64,000 nt of DNA from Chaetoceros tenuissimus (Eukaryota; Bacillariophyta; Thalassiosirophyceae; Chaetocerotales; Chaetocerotaceae). The stretch covers positions 2,356,001-2,420,000 of the forward strand of contig BLLK01000062.1 of NCBI GenBank assembly GCA_021927905.1, given 5' to 3'. A model generated the notes under the pieces. The model worked only from the letters and a program-made list of their open reading frames with translations. It had not been told where the DNA came from and made no database searches. Positions 63,301-64,000 of this stretch are shown piece after piece; positions within the stretch are counted from its first letter, which is position 1, and each line of letters starts with the position of its first letter. The position numbers and the translations under genes are program-made.

Positions 63301-64000
63301 ATGACGCTTCAGAAGGTTTTGGTACTCTCATGACAGATGGCACAAATCTCGGCGGAGAAATCACAGATGCTGGTTTTGAATTATACACAGACATGTTGAG
63401 AGGGGCATTCAAATTAAGAAACCCATTCAATAATCTTACTAGTCGAGACATTCAGTACGATTCATCTGCAATGGACATGAAAGCAATCATAGAAGAAGAT
63501 CTTGATGTTCTAGTCACCAACGTTCGTGTTGCAAACACAAATAGGAGAGACATTCCAGAGCTTGGGAGAAGATGGATAATTACATTTGACTCCCATATTG
63601 GTGACTTTGGTCAAGATGTCAATGTACCCAATATGATCGCTGAAACGTCTTCCTTACTTGGAAAGAATGCGACAGTTTGGACTTATATTGGAACGGAGGG
63701 AAAGAGTCCCGTCTCTGGATCATTTTCCTTTTCATTCCGAGGATCCGATTACAGTAAATTAATCTCATACGATGCAGATGTAGACGAAGTGAAGGAAGCC
63801 CTTGAGGAGTTAGACTCTATCAACAAAGTTTCTGTCCTAGAAAGGGAAACTTTTGAAACAGTATCTGGGTATCAATGGACCATTGTCTTTGAATCAGTAA
63901 ACAAATTGACCAATTACGGCTGGTTGCCTGATCCTGGAGGAGAAAGTACGCATGGGAACCTTGAGCGTCTTGAAATCAATAGTCATTTGGTTGGATGGAA
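57397..64000 (+). CDS. Giant secreted repeat protein (5' part; continues past window)
   Basis: Exons read 57397-57951, 58023-58614, 58681-59435, 59509-60282 and 60348 to the window end, about 2109 residues so far. A signal peptide (MMKFHLLLFCGLFVVLNA) starts it. First come three Ig/filamin-like units with V.D.GGN motifs (for example VVDAGGNVVEEND, LVDSGGNTLYNTTN). Then about seven SwmB-like repeats of the type F-x-x-V-x-V-x-G-x-P-x-L-x-L...G-T-x-x-x-F-x-Y-x-V-x-x-GD (for example REVTVHGTPKVRLKM, FVSVQGTPVMLIDVG, RLVKVSGSPRLKLATG). An FG-GAP unit (DFGDAFGSSVAIRGNMVAIG) follows, then three about 110-residue repeats (SGSFSFSFRGSDYSK ... EVKEALEELDS ... GYQWTIVFES). The architecture suggests a large extracellular or cell-wall adhesin; no transmembrane segment is seen within the window. 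Confidence 0.85.

Overview
The window looks like nuclear DNA from a diatom, most likely a centric one. The DNA is AT-rich by eye. Genes are densely packed on both strands. Introns are few and short (about 60-160 nt), with GTAAGT/GTGAGT donors and TAG/CAG acceptors. Several proteins start with a signal peptide followed by an AFTP/AFSP-type motif, which is the classic plastid-targeting signature of diatoms and other secondary red-lineage algae. A ZMYND10 homologue (axonemal dynein assembly) fits a centric diatom with flagellated sperm rather than a pennate one. A genus such as Chaetoceros or Skeletonema is only a guess.

I support 32 protein-coding genes and one tRNA. Two genes run off the window: DcpS at the left edge and a giant surface protein at the right edge.

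1-10 kb: scavenger decapping enzyme DcpS, a Whirly-type organellar ssDNA-binding protein, a 1684-residue myosin with IQ, coiled-coil, ankyrin and FYVE-like tail, and a bacterial-type methionyl-tRNA synthetase with a C-terminal tRNA-binding domain. 10-20 kb: two unrecognised genes overlapping at their 3' ends, tRNA-Lys(CTT), a two-HMG-box protein and an NCA2/DGS1-family membrane protein. 20-30 kb: tRNA-splicing endonuclease subunit SEN54, a stand-alone CaMKII hub domain, a SET protein, a membrane PAF-acetylhydrolase-like lipase, two probable mitochondrial proteins, a class-3 lipase and a cysteine-rich small protein. 30-40 kb: organellar GTPase Der, a Ser-rich membrane protein, ZMYND10 lacking its MYND finger, and a ULP1/SENP SUMO protease. 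40-52 kb: a predicted plastid voltage-gated K+ channel, an RBR E3 ligase, a LYR-like protein, plastid peptide deformylase, a plastid 2H-phosphoesterase-like protein with an altered motif, an amino-acid permease, a START-like protein and a secreted degenerate Cu/Zn-SOD-like protein. 52-64 kb: a two-MRH-domain ER lectin, a tail-anchored protein, a NIPA-type Mg2+ transporter, and the start of a giant secreted repeat protein (SwmB-like, FG-GAP and a third repeat class).

There is no operon-like logic and I see no mobile element, CRISPR array or rRNA. The genes are mostly housekeeping, with themes of organelle targeting (plastid presequences clustered around 40-47 kb), RNA metabolism (DcpS, SEN54, MetRS, 2H-like) and the secretory pathway or surface (MRH lectin, SOD-like, START-like, giant repeat protein). 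The intergenic spacers repeatedly carry palindromic TACGTAC-type motifs. Functional calls are by motif recognition without database searches; exon boundaries were read by eye and could be off by a base or a few.
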